DNA from: Dinoroseobacter sp049800835
GTDB taxonomy: Bacteria > Pseudomonadota > Alphaproteobacteria > Rhodobacterales > Rhodobacteraceae
NCBI RefSeq assembly: GCF_049800835.1
Contig: NZ_JBNAFU010000001.1
Span: 372,001 to 436,000, forward strand
Direction: 5' to 3'
DNA: 64,000 nt
Position 1 is the first letter of the stretch. Each line of letters starts with the position of its first letter. Positions 19,601-26,889 of this stretch are shown piece by piece. A program made the translations under genes and the position numbers. The notes under the pieces were generated by a model. The model did not search any database, was not told where the DNA came from, and was given only the letters and a program-made list of their open reading frames with translations.

Positions 19601-19999
19601 CGGACGCACCTCCCCCCGCAAGAGCGCACGGCGCGACAGGGTCACGTCAAGTCGGGGCACGACGAGACGGTTGCCACCACCACGCGTGCGCAACACCGTA
19701 TCACTGACGACCAGTTGCGGCCGCCACGTGTCTGTCAAGGTGAGTTCAACGGCCCCGATGCGCGCGATGCCCTGCCCTTGGGCCACACCCCGCAAACGAT
19801 CCTCGACCAGATCGACGATGGGATTTGGAACGTGGACGGTGCCGCGCAACAGAAGTGCGGACAATCCGCCCAACGTCGCCAGCAGGATCCCTGCGGCGAG
19901 CACCACCAGCAGCCCGGACCGCCGCCGCGAACTGTAGGTTGGTGCCGACGCCCGCGCTTCTGCGGGGTCGGACCGAGACGTCGGCTCTGCGTCACTCAC
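16661..19999 (-). CDS. AsmA-like / YhdP-type envelope protein (DUF3971)
   Basis: This is a 1112-residue protein of the AsmA superfamily, whose large members (YhdP, TamB, YdbH) are bridge-like proteins thought to carry phospholipids between the inner and outer membranes. It has a short cytoplasmic N-terminus and one membrane helix at about 29-51 (LLVVLAAGILLATLGGLSALLL). A very long periplasmic beta-rich region follows, with repeating hydrophobic strands, then an AsmA C-terminal-like region ending NPFSVLTPGIFRDLFRRPPP. The start codon is GTG. Lipid transport is inferred from the family only. It is followed by queA and divergent from bcp. Confidence 0.82.
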   Translation of the reverse strand: MSDAEPTSRSDPAEARASAPTYSSRRRSGLLVVLAAGILLATLGGLSALLLRGTVHVPNPIVDLVEDRLRGVAQGQGIARIGAVELTLTDTWRPQLVVSDTVLRTRGGGNRLVVPRLDVTLSRRALLRGEVRPLDVTIDGAALRVTRRADGFTQLALQSGETLSEGPSLPAVIAGIEAFFDRAPLDQLETLILSNLSLQVTGGGLGRGVTLSGGVARVDVGQTRIGIALALDLEGAPPGAGASLRFETERHAPETRMSLRLRDLPAGLLAQQSPAFAALSAFDGSVTAQLDGALAPDGALDGLSGRVTLGAGGVEVPWQADPVAIDAATLSLAFDPGLQRFTLSDVDLRSDLARGALSGTIDLVPGKGDAIWPDVQFALTGRIDYAKLTPKLRTDAQDMGLRVEGRFSGPARRLDLGLVQLADHGTDARATGTGRVNWPLDAPPALALDLHLPRIAATRVAQFWPAEGKGSKLGRWLADNLREGTLLDTQAAVRLTRGAKPEIGVSFGYENAVVWVLPEFPDLISAHGHATLFDNRFLIRVGAGEIAPQGAVPVSVDGSSFEVVDTRIKGTDARLRLAVNGPATTLFDVLDRAPVRLGERFPMPLDKIAGKVAGSADFLIPLRRGAAFDLPRLIVDAQVSDGAIAGITETLDLSEATINVGLSQSRVELGGFGLLADMPVSFDLALPLSPDADPAPTVISGTARVNADRLASIGVRLPPDAVTGTETEARYRLTLSGPDVAPELVVTSELTGLGVSVPALGWSKPENSTAAFDAQITLGQPPQVDRLALSARGLEARGNLRLSAEDSSLEWLQLERFALADWLDVQVELVVRGPDQSPTIVLTGGQVDLRARPSLPTGSGGGQAGAFALRLDEVIVADGIALQNVRGTISAGRVFTGEVTGTLNGRAQVRLEIGPGPNGRQSLRLASGDGGGLLASAGILTNLRGGQLDLMIEETATKGDYVGQLKIADTLLVENPAAVEVLSALSIVGLVEQLATGGGISLTEVSADLQLMSRGIGLQNGLANGPSLGITFEGVVMPQSNRIDLQGVVSPFYMINSLGGGLFGTPGEGLIGVNYRVEGPRAAPRVTVNPFSVLTPGIFRDLFRRPPPQLTQ

Positions 20000-20127
20000 C
20001 GGTCGAGGGGTCCCTGCACTTTCTGGCGTCGCATCGTCATGCGCGGCGCGCTCGATTTCTCGGCCCGCGCCCTTTCTTTCAGACTGTTCTCCGCTAGTGT
20101 CCGCACAAAGTCTACAGCGAGGATAGC

Positions 20128-20589
20128 ATGATAGAAACCGGCCAGATTGCCCCCGACTTCACCCTGCCCGCCAATGGCGGCGACACCATCACCCTGTCCG
20201 GGCTCCGCCCCAGCGCGGTCGTGGTCTATTTCTATCCCAAGGCCGACACGTCCGGCTGTACCAAACAGGCCATCGGATTCACGGAAAACCTTGCCGCATT
20301 CGAGGCGGCAGGCGCAAAAATTCTCGGTATTTCAAAGGATCCCGTCAAGAAGCTCGACAAGTTTCGCGACAAGCATGACCTCGGAGTGCACCTGCTCAGC
20401 GACGCGGAAACAGATGTCTGCGAGACATGGGGGACCTGGGTCGAAAAACAGATGTACGGCAAGAAATACATGGGGATCGAACGCGCGACTTTTCTGATCG
20501 ACGGCGAGGGCAAGGTCGCGCAGATCTGGCGCAAGGTGAAAGTTCCGGGCCATGTCGATGCCGTGCTCGAGGCGGTAAAGGCCCTGTGA
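20128..20589 (+). CDS. bcp: Thioredoxin-dependent peroxiredoxin (Bcp/PrxQ)
   Basis: Bcp reduces hydrogen peroxide and organic peroxides. The 153-residue product has the thioredoxin fold and the peroxidatic cysteine C44 in KADTSGCTKQ. The resolving cysteine five residues later, present in E. coli Bcp, is missing here (isoleucine at that place). A second cysteine, C98 in DAETDVCETWG, is in the position used by other PrxQ proteins. GAGGA precedes the ATG. The stop overlaps the GTG of the DUF455 gene. Confidence 0.93.
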   Translation: MIETGQIAPDFTLPANGGDTITLSGLRPSAVVVYFYPKADTSGCTKQAIGFTENLAAFEAAGAKILGISKDPVKKLDKFRDKHDLGVHLLSDAETDVCETWGTWVEKQMYGKKYMGIERATFLIDGEGKVAQIWRKVKVPGHVDAVLEAVKAL

Positions 20590-21434
20590 CGTTTCCCAAG
20601 ACGCTGCCTGAAACGCTGGCGGGCTGCGCAGACGCCGTTTTGCGCACACCCGACGGTCGGGAGAAAACGGCGCTCAGCCGCGCCTGTGCCGCAAAATGGT
20701 TCGCCACCCGGGCGAACAACGCACCGATGGAGATCGGGACCGCCTCGCCGCCCGATATGCCTGCCCGTCCCGATCGGCCGGAGTTGCTATCGCCCCGCGA
20801 CGTCCCGCGACGGCGCCCCGGTACACCAGAGGGACGCATCGCCTTGCTGCATGCGGTTGCGCACATCGAACTGAACGCAGTGGACCTGCACTGGGACATC
20901 ATCGCGCGATTTACCGACACGCCCATGCCGGTCGGCTACTATGACGACTGGGTCAAGGCCGCTGATGAAGAATCCAAACATTTCAATTTGATGTGCGACT
21001 GTCTTGAAGCTGCGGGCAGTTTTTACGGCGCGTTGCCCGCCCATGCGGGCATGTGGCGCGCGGCGGAAGACACGGCGCAGGACCTACTGGGGCGCCTGGC
21101 CGTCGTTCCCATGGTGCTGGAGGCACGCGGGCTGGATGTCACACCTGGCATGATCGCGATCTTCGAGAAGGCCAACGAAGACCAGTCCGCGGAGGCGCTC
21201 AAGGTCATTTATGGCGAGGAGGTCGGCCATGTTGCGTACGGGGCAAAATGGTTTCACTTTCTCTGCGGACGCGCGGATATCGACCCCAAGGATGCATTTC
21301 ACACGCTTGTTCGCAGGTATTTCCACGCCACGCTGAAACCGCCATTCAACGAAGAAAAACGCGCCGAAGCCGGCCTGCCACCTGACTTCTACTGGCCGCT
21401 GACAGACCCAGTTGCGCAGGTCGAGCAACTCTAG
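20586..21434 (+). CDS. DUF455 ferritin-like protein
   Basis: This 282-residue protein belongs to the DUF455 family, predicted four-helix di-iron (ferritin-like) proteins of unknown function. The visible metal-ligand pattern includes HAVAHIELNAVDLHWD, EESKHFNLMCDCLE, VLEARGLDV and EEVGHVAYG, which supply the paired Glu/His residues of such a site. The GTG start overlaps the bcp stop in a GTGA arrangement, so the two are probably cotranslated. A shared oxidative-stress or iron role is possible but not shown. Confidence 0.85.
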   Translation: MTFPKTLPETLAGCADAVLRTPDGREKTALSRACAAKWFATRANNAPMEIGTASPPDMPARPDRPELLSPRDVPRRRPGTPEGRIALLHAVAHIELNAVDLHWDIIARFTDTPMPVGYYDDWVKAADEESKHFNLMCDCLEAAGSFYGALPAHAGMWRAAEDTAQDLLGRLAVVPMVLEARGLDVTPGMIAIFEKANEDQSAEALKVIYGEEVGHVAYGAKWFHFLCGRADIDPKDAFHTLVRRYFHATLKPPFNEEKRAEAGLPPDFYWPLTDPVAQVEQL

Positions 21435-21437
21435 CAG

Positions 21438-21456
21438 CGCCGAGACCTCGGCGTTT
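21438..21456 (+). terminator. Possible terminator after the DUF455 gene
   Basis: A 6-bp GC stem (CGCCGA/TCGGCG) with a 4-base loop is followed by TTT, three bases after the stop. The T run is short, so this is a moderate call. Confidence 0.4.
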
Positions 21457-21612
21457 CGGCGGAAACCTGCCGATTCCTGCGTAAAAGAGCGCCGTTTTTG
21501 GCCGAGCCGCCCAAAATCCTTGCGTGTGCGACGTTACTTCTCCTACCCCTTAACCGGATTGCGTAACACGGTCACACGCGAAACCGGGGCGCATTTGGGG
21601 AACTGAGGTAAC

Positions 21613-22944
21613 GTGGTGAACACACGGTTGGGCAAGCGCTTGGAAACGATGTTTCCTGAGAAGCGCCTTTTCTTGAAGTCGGACAGTGCGACCCGCTTCG
21701 TGCGGCTCGGGACAGGTACGCAGATCGGCATGGTCGCTGGTGCAGCAGTATTGCTGGGGTGGACTGCCCTCGCCTCCTCCATGGTGATCTTCGAGGCGCT
21801 CGGCTCTGGAAGCGCGCGTGAGCAGGCGCTGCGCGAACAGCAGGTCTACTCAGAGCGCCTCAACAACCTTTCGGAGGATCGCGATGCGCGGCTGGCCGAG
21901 GCGATCGCCGCACAGGAACGGTTTAACCTGGCGCTGCGTCAGGTCAGCGAGATGCAGACGCGGCTTCTGGAATCCGAAGAGCGACGCGCCGAGTTGGAGA
22001 ACACGGTCGAGGCCGTTCAATCCACCTTGCGCACGGCCGTTGACCAAAGAGATCAGGCCCGCGCGCAGGCGCAGGAGGCCATGGCCGAGCTGGCGGAAGC
22101 CACCGGTTCTGAGAAAACCGACAAGGCACGCATCCGGGACCTTGAAGCTACGCTGGGGTTCCTGACCGCCACGTTGGGCCGCACAGCCGAGGATCGCGAT
22201 ACGCTCGACGCCGATTATGCGCTGGCCATGGCCGAGGTCGAAGAGCTTTTGCTGACAAGCCAGATCTCCGAAGAACGCAACGATCGCATTTTCCAGACCC
22301 TTGAAGAGGCGGTCGCCGTTTCCGTTGAACCGCTGGAGGCGATGTTCCGCGAGGTCGGTCTCTCGCCGGATCGCATCCTCCAGGAAGTGCGCCGCGGCTA
22401 CTCGGGCCAGGGCGGCCCGCTGGTCGCGCAGACCCTGTCGACCCGCGGGTTACCACAAGACGAGTTGAGCTTTCGGACACGGGAAATTCTCGTCGGACTG
22501 GACCGCCTGAACCTGCACCGCATCGCGGTCGACAAACTGCCCTTCGCCATGCCGGTGCAAAGCAGCTTCCGCTTCACCAGCCCGTTCGGGTATCGTCGCG
22601 ACCCCAAGGGCGGGGGAACGCGTATGCACAAGGGTACGGATTTTGCCGCGCCTCTGGGGACACCGATCTACGCCACGGCGGAGGGCGTGGTGGTCAAGGC
22701 GGGCTGGCATCGCGGCTTCGGGCGCATGGTGCGCATCAAACACGCCTTCGGGTATGAGACACTCTATGCACATATGACGAAATTGCGTGTGAAAGAGGGT
22801 CAACGGGTCTCGCGCGGGGATCGGATCGGTGATATGGGAAGCACTGGTCGGTCGACCGGGGTTCATCTGCACTACGAGGTGCACGAATCCGGGAAACCCG
22901 TAAATCCCATGACGTTTATCAGGGCAGGCAAAGATGTTCTCTAA
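21613..22944 (+). CDS. M23 family murein metallopeptidase with coiled coil
   Basis: This is a membrane-anchored LytM-type endopeptidase or activator acting on murein in the periplasm. The 443-residue product has a cytoplasmic N-terminus, one membrane helix at about 38-60 and a long coiled coil at about 65-200. The C-terminal M23 domain carries the zinc ligands H339 and D343 (HKGTDF), plus H418 and H420 in VHLHYEV, so all key residues are present. The GTG start has GAGG five bases upstream; the next codon is also GTG and could be used. The gene overlaps the bactofilin gene by 11 bases. Confidence 0.9.
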   Translation: MVNTRLGKRLETMFPEKRLFLKSDSATRFVRLGTGTQIGMVAGAAVLLGWTALASSMVIFEALGSGSAREQALREQQVYSERLNNLSEDRDARLAEAIAAQERFNLALRQVSEMQTRLLESEERRAELENTVEAVQSTLRTAVDQRDQARAQAQEAMAELAEATGSEKTDKARIRDLEATLGFLTATLGRTAEDRDTLDADYALAMAEVEELLLTSQISEERNDRIFQTLEEAVAVSVEPLEAMFREVGLSPDRILQEVRRGYSGQGGPLVAQTLSTRGLPQDELSFRTREILVGLDRLNLHRIAVDKLPFAMPVQSSFRFTSPFGYRRDPKGGGTRMHKGTDFAAPLGTPIYATAEGVVVKAGWHRGFGRMVRIKHAFGYETLYAHMTKLRVKEGQRVSRGDRIGDMGSTGRSTGVHLHYEVHESGKPVNPMTFIRAGKDVL

Positions 22945-23458
22945 ATCACGAATCAATGAACCCGGTCCAAAGGCCGATGACGCAGACACAGGCGCAGCGC
23001 CCGAGGCCCCGCGCCCGACACTGTCGCAAACCTCGCCGGTTGCCACTGCCAAGCCGAAAGCCCCTCCGTCGATCCTGTCATCGGACCTCAAGGTGGTGGG
23101 GAACCTCCGGACATCGGGTGACATCCAGATCGAAGGCGAGGTCGAAGGCGACATCTACGCGCATCTTCTGACTGTCGGCGAAGGCGCCACGATCAACGGC
23201 GAAGTCGTCGCAGACGACGTGATCGTCAATGGTCGCGTCATTGGTCGGGTGCGTGGCCTGAAGGTGCGTTTGACATCTTCCGCACGGGTCGAGGGCGACA
23301 TCATCCACAAGACCATCGCCATCGAAAGCGGCGCGCATTTCGAAGGGTCCGTACAACGTCAGGACGATCCGCTCGGCACCGCAACCCAGAAGAAGTCGGC
23401 ACCGGCCCCCAAGCCTGCGCCTGCCGCAGCCGCCCCGGCACAGAAAACCGGCGCCTGA
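22934..23458 (+). CDS. Bactofilin (polymer-forming cytoskeletal protein)
   Basis: Bactofilins polymerise without nucleotide into filaments that localise cell-wall enzymes. The 174-residue product has a disordered N-terminal tail (about 1-40) and a central right-handed beta-helix domain at about 45-140. The repeats include ILSSDLKVVGNLRTSGDIQIEGEVEGDI and VEGDIIHKTIAIESGAHFEGSV. The tail is Pro/Ala-rich. The overlap with the upstream M23 peptidase suggests the filament positions that enzyme, an arrangement described for other bactofilin-M23 pairs. Confidence 0.92.
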   Translation: MFSKSRINEPGPKADDADTGAAPEAPRPTLSQTSPVATAKPKAPPSILSSDLKVVGNLRTSGDIQIEGEVEGDIYAHLLTVGEGATINGEVVADDVIVNGRVIGRVRGLKVRLTSSARVEGDIIHKTIAIESGAHFEGSVQRQDDPLGTATQKKSAPAPKPAPAAAAPAQKTGA

Positions 23459-23476
23459 GGACGAAGGCGCGGGGCC

Positions 23477-24949
23477 GTGTCGGCGCCCCCGCACCTGTGT
23501 CCTGACAAGTCCCAAGCCCATAATGCGCGTCTCTGTTCGACGGAGGCGCGCAAGTTTGTCTTGATGGCCGCCATACTCGCATCGGCCATGGGGTTTATAG
23601 ATGGCTCCGTCGTATCGGTGGCGATGCCTGCCATTCGTGCAGACCTTGACGCATCGTTGACGCAGGTCCTGTGGATCTCGAACGCGTACTTGCTGACGCT
23701 ATCGGCCCTGTTGCTTGTCGGCGGAGCGCTGGCCGACAGGTTCGGTGTCTCGCGCGTCTTTACCCTGTCCATCGCAGGCTTCGTGATCACGTCGATCGCC
23801 TGCTCCATCGCCCCCACCGCCGACAGTTTGATCGTGGCGCGCGCCTTGCAGGGCGTAACCGCTGCCGTGATGGTTCCGGGATCGCTGGCGATAATCGCCC
23901 AGGCCTATCCCGCCGACGCGCGCGGGCGTGCGATCGGCACCTGGGCGGCGGCCTCAGCCCTGACCACGGCCGTTGGCCCGGTGTTGGGCGGCGCGCTGCT
24001 GGATGTGGCCGGGGCGAGCGCCTGGCGGATGATCTTTGCGCTCAACCTGCCGCTCGGCGCAATCGCCGTCTGGCTTCTGCTCACCAGAACCACGCCCGTT
24101 GGCGGCGAATCGAGTACGCGCCTCGATGTGCCGGGCGCCGTGCTCGCAACGCTTGGGCTCGGGCTCTTGGCCTACGGGCTTTCGGGGGCCGAACACGGGT
24201 CGGCTATCGACCGTGCGATGTTGGTTTGGTCTGGTGCCGGCCTTGGTGTCTTTGCGGGGTTCCTGTTGGTGGAGGCACGCAGCCCGCATCCGATGATGCC
24301 TCTGCGCCTGTTCTGGTCCCGCGCGTTTTCAGCGGCCAACCTGATCACCTTCGCGCTCTATTTTGCGTTGTCCGCAGTCCTGTTCTATCTGCCCATGACG
24401 GTCATTTCCGGCTGGGGTCTCAGCGCGTTCGAGGCCAGCCTCGCCTTCGTTCCCATGACCGTCTTTATCGCCATCCTGTCTCCGCTTTCGGGCAAATGGG
24501 CGGAAGCCCACGGTGCGCACAAGTTCATCGGCACCGGGGCTGCCATCGTTGCGGTTGCCTTTGCCGGACTTGGGCTCAGCGCCCCTTCGCAGGCGTTCTG
24601 GGCCGCGACAGTGCCGCTTTGTGCGTTGATGGGGTTTGGCCTTGCGCTTGCGGTGGCTCCGTTGTCGAGCGTGGTGATGGCCTCGGTCCCGGAAGACGCG
24701 ACCGGGGCGGCCTCTGGGATCAACAATGCGGTTAGTCGCGTGGCAGGCTTGTGCGCGGTCGCCTCTATGGGCACGCTCGCCGCCGCGACCTATGCCGCGT
24801 GCGGGGGAACGGCCAGTTTCGGCGCTGCCGCCGATGGCGCACACCACCTGAGCGCCCTGAACGCCGGGTTCACGGCTGTATCGCTCGCCTCTGCGGTCCT
24901 GGCGGCCCTGGCGGCGGCTTGGGCCGTCTTCAGGCTCCGGACACCGTAA
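23477..24949 (+). CDS. MFS efflux transporter, DHA2 (EmrB/QacA-type)
   Basis: This is a proton-driven drug or metabolite exporter of the inner membrane with about 14 helices in 490 residues. The first helix holds the DHA2-type FIDGSVVSVAMPAI motif. The A-like loop reads GALADRFGVSRVF, and motif C-type glycine/proline residues occur in the GPVLGGALLD region. The start is a GTG with AAGG nine bases upstream. An ATG at 23567 would cut into the first helix, so it is rejected. It follows bactofilin by 18 bases and overlaps the convergent DUF2189 gene by 20 bases. The substrate is unknown. Confidence 0.85.
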   Translation: MSAPPHLCPDKSQAHNARLCSTEARKFVLMAAILASAMGFIDGSVVSVAMPAIRADLDASLTQVLWISNAYLLTLSALLLVGGALADRFGVSRVFTLSIAGFVITSIACSIAPTADSLIVARALQGVTAAVMVPGSLAIIAQAYPADARGRAIGTWAAASALTTAVGPVLGGALLDVAGASAWRMIFALNLPLGAIAVWLLLTRTTPVGGESSTRLDVPGAVLATLGLGLLAYGLSGAEHGSAIDRAMLVWSGAGLGVFAGFLLVEARSPHPMMPLRLFWSRAFSAANLITFALYFALSAVLFYLPMTVISGWGLSAFEASLAFVPMTVFIAILSPLSGKWAEAHGAHKFIGTGAAIVAVAFAGLGLSAPSQAFWAATVPLCALMGFGLALAVAPLSSVVMASVPEDATGAASGINNAVSRVAGLCAVASMGTLAAATYAACGGTASFGAAADGAHHLSALNAGFTAVSLASAVLAALAAAWAVFRLRTP

Positions 24950-25733
24950 GAACCCGCTGGTACAGATGCCACGTGGCGTGCCCCAGCAACGGCAGGACCA
25001 GAAACAACCCGAGAAATGCGGGGATCATCGCGGCGACCAGAAGTGCAGCAACAATCGCGGCCCAGACCAGCATGACACCCAGGTTCTCGGTGACCGCAGA
25101 AAAGCTCTTGATCATGGCTGTGACGAAATCAACCTCCGCATCCAGCAGGAGCGGCAGGCTCACAACCGTGATTGCATAGAGCACGAATGACAAGACCGCC
25201 CCGACCGCCGTGCCGACCGCCAGCATCATCAAGCCATTCGGAGTCAGGAACACACCGAAGGAGGATGTGACGTTGGTCATGACCTGAAGGCCAAGAAACA
25301 GCGCGAAAATCATGTGCGCGAGGAAGTTCCAGAACAGAAAGAAGATCAGGATCACGGCGGCAATGGATGGCATTTGCCGGCTGCGCTCGCGCACGACAAC
25401 CCCAAGAACCCCGCCCCAGTCCAGCGGTTCACCGCATTGCAGGCGACGGCTGACCTCGTAAAGCCCCACGGCGGCAAATGGGCCGATCAGGGGAAAGCCG
25501 ACAATTATCGGAAGCGTTGCCCATGACTTTCCCGTCGCCAGCAGGATGTACACCATCGCGATGCCGCCAAAAACATAGACTGCGCTGAAGAACAGGCCGA
25601 AGGCCGGGGCCGCCTTGAAATCCGCCCACCCGGCGGCAAGGGCCGCTTTGACGTCGCTGACCTCGACCGTGTTCACCGTGACCGTGACAGGACCTGCATC
25701 GGACGTATCTTCGGGGTGGGTTGCTTGCGCCAT
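24930..25733 (-). CDS. DUF2189 inner-membrane protein
   Basis: This 267-residue protein belongs to the DUF2189 family of integral membrane proteins with unknown function. It has a soluble N-terminal part with VSDVKAALAAGWADFKAAPAFGLFFSAVYVFGG, the family signature region, followed by about six membrane helices. The start MAQATHPED has GGAGG at a good distance upstream. Its 3' end overlaps the MFS gene on the other strand by 20 bases. Confidence 0.82.
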   Translation of the reverse strand: MAQATHPEDTSDAGPVTVTVNTVEVSDVKAALAAGWADFKAAPAFGLFFSAVYVFGGIAMVYILLATGKSWATLPIIVGFPLIGPFAAVGLYEVSRRLQCGEPLDWGGVLGVVVRERSRQMPSIAAVILIFFLFWNFLAHMIFALFLGLQVMTNVTSSFGVFLTPNGLMMLAVGTAVGAVLSFVLYAITVVSLPLLLDAEVDFVTAMIKSFSAVTENLGVMLVWAAIVAALLVAAMIPAFLGLFLVLPLLGHATWHLYQRVLTVSGA

Positions 25734-25799
25734 GGTCGGTCCTCCTTGGCGCAAGCTTAGCAAGCAAGCCGCTATGCGGCCAAGCCCGGATCGGCAGTG

Positions 25800-26804
25800 T
25801 CAGCTGACAAAGGCGGTCTCTGCCAGCGTCTGAGACAGGTCGGGCAGATCGGCCACGATCCCGTATTCTGCCATGCGTTCTGCTGCCGCGACCCACATCT
25901 GACGGTCAATCACGCCGATATCGTCCGCGCCGCCTGTGACATAGGGCTCCAGAAGTTCCAGCGTGCGGGTCTGGTAGGCAACGTCCTTGTAGGGCGACCC
26001 CTCCGGCACAAACTGCGCCACCACCATTTCGGCCGCGGCTGGTTTGTCCGCGAGCACGCGCGCCCACCCTTCGAACGTGGCATCGAGAAAGCTTGCAACG
26101 GTCTCGGGCGCATCCGCCAGCATCGCATCGGACACCAGGATCGTCTGTGCGGTGGACAGCAGACCGTGATCGGACAGCTTCAGCACCTCAGGTGCTGCGC
26201 CGTAGGCGGCCTCTACGCCGATCGGTTCGTCGATGACGTAGCACTGCACCGCGAACATCTCGCCCGATGCCGCTCGGTCGAACTTGTCGGCGTAGGGAAT
26301 CTCGACGACCTCGATATCCTCGATCCCGTTCACCCCCTTGACCAGCGCCATGACCTTGAGCCCGTCCACGTGCACACCGACCGTCTTGCCGCCAAGCGCA
26401 TCCAATCCGGTCAGACCAGCGCCCGCCGGGGCCATCAACCCGTAAGGCGAAGCCTGGAACATCGTGGCGGCGGCCTTGATCGGGGCGCCCCCTGCTTGTG
26501 CGCCGAGGATAAGGTTCTGTTCGGCACAGGCCATCTGCGCGCGCCCCTCGGCAACCTCGGATGCCACGTTGATCCCGTCGCCCCATGGTCGAATGTCCAC
26601 ATCCAGTCCGGCGTCGGCATACAGCCCCTCGGCTTTCGCCATGAACAGGCCGGCGAACTGGGCGTTGAATTTCCAGTCCAGTTGGAACGTAAGGGTTTGC
26701 GCAGCGCGGGCGCGCCCGGCGATGAATGGTGTCGCAAGGGCCGCAGCCCCCAATTGCAGCGCGTTGCGCCGCGTCAGACTGGTACAGGATAAAACACGTG
26801 TCAT
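25800..26804 (-). CDS. NMT1/THI5-like ABC substrate-binding protein, orphan
   Basis: This is a periplasmic solute-binding protein of the NMT1/THI5-like group, whose members bind pyrimidine thiamine precursors, sulfonates or nitrate. The 334-residue product has a twin-arginine-like leader (LTRRNALQLGAAALATPF, cleavage after ARA). The mature start LTFQLDWKFNAQFAGLFMAKAEGLY is typical of the ThiY/RibY-like branch. Of two ATGs, the second has AGGAG eight bases upstream and is preferred over the one at 26810. No ABC permease or ATPase gene lies nearby, so its partners must be elsewhere. A thiamine-precursor ligand is likely but unproven. Confidence 0.82.
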   Translation of the reverse strand: MTRVLSCTSLTRRNALQLGAAALATPFIAGRARAAQTLTFQLDWKFNAQFAGLFMAKAEGLYADAGLDVDIRPWGDGINVASEVAEGRAQMACAEQNLILGAQAGGAPIKAAATMFQASPYGLMAPAGAGLTGLDALGGKTVGVHVDGLKVMALVKGVNGIEDIEVVEIPYADKFDRAASGEMFAVQCYVIDEPIGVEAAYGAAPEVLKLSDHGLLSTAQTILVSDAMLADAPETVASFLDATFEGWARVLADKPAAAEMVVAQFVPEGSPYKDVAYQTRTLELLEPYVTGGADDIGVIDRQMWVAAAERMAEYGIVADLPDLSQTLAETAFVS

Positions 26805-26889
26805 TGTCATCTCTCCTATATCGGGCCGCACTCCTGCGGCTGCCGATGAGGTAGAGTGCAATGCAGTTCAGGCGCGTTTCGCAAGCGCG

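Noticed and set aside
21552..21570. CtrA-like TTAACC element upstream of the M23 gene
   Set aside because: Only one half of the TTAA-N7-TTAA motif is present.
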